DNA of 64,000 nucleotides, taken from a virus. This document shows positions 63,073-64,000 of the stretch, piece by piece. Positions within the stretch are counted from its first letter, which is position 1. Every line of letters starts with the position of its first letter. The position numbers and the translations under genes are program-made. The stretch is taken from positions 1 through 64,000 of the IMG/VR virus record IMGVR_UViG_3300024252_000004, one strand, 5' to 3'. The notes beneath the pieces were generated by a model. That model had not been told where the DNA came from. It saw nothing but the letters and a program-made list of their open reading frames with translations, and ran no database searches.

Positions 63073-64000
63073 ATGAAGATTCTATATATTGACAATAGGG
63101 TATATGGGCATAACTCAGATCTGCACATAAAGTTTTTTCAGTATATGGAGAAGCGAAAGTATCATTCGATTTATGCCTACGGAGAGCATATGCCTCTCTA
63201 TTTCAAAAGAAGCTACGTACCTAAACGAGACAATGTAGCTAAAGATTTTGATAAGCTTCTTAAGAAAGTTAGACCCGATATCATTTTGACATATAACTGC
63301 AATGGTTCGAGCTACGAGATTGGATTAGATAACGTAGCTCAATTCAAATGGATTGCTCCGACTTTATCAAAGGTAGACATTCCTAAGTTTCATATAACTA
63401 CAGATTATTGTAGGTCTGGGTTCAGGAAAGAACAGGCGAAGTGGTTTGAGGATGTTAATTACACGGCAGCATTCTTCAGGCATAAGGTGGCATTGGATCA
63501 TCCGATTGAGGTGCCTGCATTTTGGTTGCCATTTTCTGTTGACCGAAGACTTTACCAAAGAAATTCTCAGATAAATGTTTCAAGGAAAAAACCAAAGGTA
63601 GGGTTCCTTGGGGCGGCACACAATTCTTCCAAGAAGCTGTATGCGAATAGGATTGCGGCATTTGACATGCTTGAGGAGAAAGATATGCTGGTTACATCCG
63701 CAGTCACCAATCCGATCAAAGGAACTCGAAAGATGTATTTCGGGGAGCAGTATGTTAGATTTTGGACAAGGAATATGTTTGGGCTAACATGTGGTGGAAC
63801 ATGTAATTTTATGACGGCAAAGTATTTTCAGATTCCGGCAGCGTATAGTATGCTCGTGTGCTCTCCGACAGAGGGTTTGGAAATTTTCCCTAAGGACACC
63901 TACATTACTTATGATCGAAAGAATATTGAGCAGTTGCACAAAGATCTTATTTGGCATATCAACAATTACTCAATTACAAAACAGAAGATAAGGACCTTGA
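63073..64000 (+). CDS. Glycosyltransferase-like protein, cut by the window end
   Basis: An open frame from the ATG at 63073 to the window edge, 309 full codons with no stop. The N-terminal half is strand-helix (ILYIDNRVYGHNSDLHIKFF), then GFLGAAHNSSKKLY opens the second lobe, and AKYFQIPAAYSMLVCSPTEG with a following IFPKDTYITYD matches the donor-side part of Glyco_trans_1_2-like GT-B proteins. The C-terminus is missing. It lies one base after the preceding gene and continues the glycosyltransferase array. Confidence 0.72.
   Translation, partial: MKILYIDNRVYGHNSDLHIKFFQYMEKRKYHSIYAYGEHMPLYFKRSYVPKRDNVAKDFDKLLKKVRPDIILTYNCNGSSYEIGLDNVAQFKWIAPTLSKVDIPKFHITTDYCRSGFRKEQAKWFEDVNYTAAFFRHKVALDHPIEVPAFWLPFSVDRRLYQRNSQINVSRKKPKVGFLGAAHNSSKKLYANRIAAFDMLEEKDMLVTSAVTNPIKGTRKMYFGEQYVRFWTRNMFGLTCGGTCNFMTAKYFQIPAAYSMLVCSPTEGLEIFPKDTYITYDRKNIEQLHKDLIWHINNYSITKQKIRTL

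Noticed and set aside
1-64000. tRNA genes, CRISPR arrays, insertion sequences, integrase or attachment sites
   Set aside because: No cloverleaf-like segment, regularly spaced repeat, transposase or integrase pattern was seen on reading either strand, though short or diverged cases could be missed by eye.

Overview
The window is a stretch of tailed-phage genome carrying the tail and baseplate genes of a large contractile-tailed phage (myovirus). Every gene I can support lies on the + strand, most are joined by ATGA, GTGA or TAATG overlaps or very short gaps, and no bacterial housekeeping, tRNA, rRNA, CRISPR, integrase or attachment-site signal was seen. Many structural proteins are unusually large (1069 to 3218 residues), which suggests a jumbo-class phage, although the genome size cannot be read from the window. 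The host cannot be named. A signal peptide, several small membrane proteins and a spanin-like coiled coil hint at a Gram-negative host, but weakly. Terminase, portal and capsid genes are absent and probably lie upstream.

Positions 1-6235 hold the end of an unknown gene and eleven small to medium genes: a Cys/His-motif protein, a DUF5659-like protein, a neck-like structural protein, a BhlA-like membrane protein, a tiny charged protein, a protein with a metallopeptidase HExxH motif, a virion protein with Ig-like domains and a zinc-ribbon-like motif, and four genes that include three further membrane proteins (possible lysis functions). Positions 6281-15833 hold two tandem paralogous fibre-like proteins with beta-helix-like C-terminal regions, two small proteins and a probable tail terminator.

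Positions 15901-30762 are the contractile tail core in the order known from Mu, P2 and many myoviruses: sheath, tube, a rho-independent terminator, a G/GT-type tail assembly chaperone pair joined by a -1 frameshift at A AAA AAA, tape measure, a distal tail/baseplate protein, hub and spike. Positions 30770-56672 are the baseplate and adhesion apparatus: a 2033-residue protein with a long hydrophobic helical stretch, an unrecognised protein, gp25-like and J/gp6-like wedge proteins, a 3218-residue protein combining a tail-protein-I-like region with several LamG-like domains, and a 1516-residue protein carrying two dockerin-type calcium loops.

Positions 56771-64000 hold a small unknown gene and a tightly coupled array of five GT-B-like glycosyltransferases (the last one cut by the window end). 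It is interrupted by a free-standing, AT-rich homing endonuclease gene of the Vsr-like/PD-(D/E)XK class. The glycosyltransferases may modify virion or host-surface glycans; this is inference. The most unusual items are the hydrophobic stretch in the 2033-residue baseplate protein, the dockerin-like loops and LamG-like domains next to a glycosyltransferase array, and the endonuclease insertion that keeps translational coupling on both sides.
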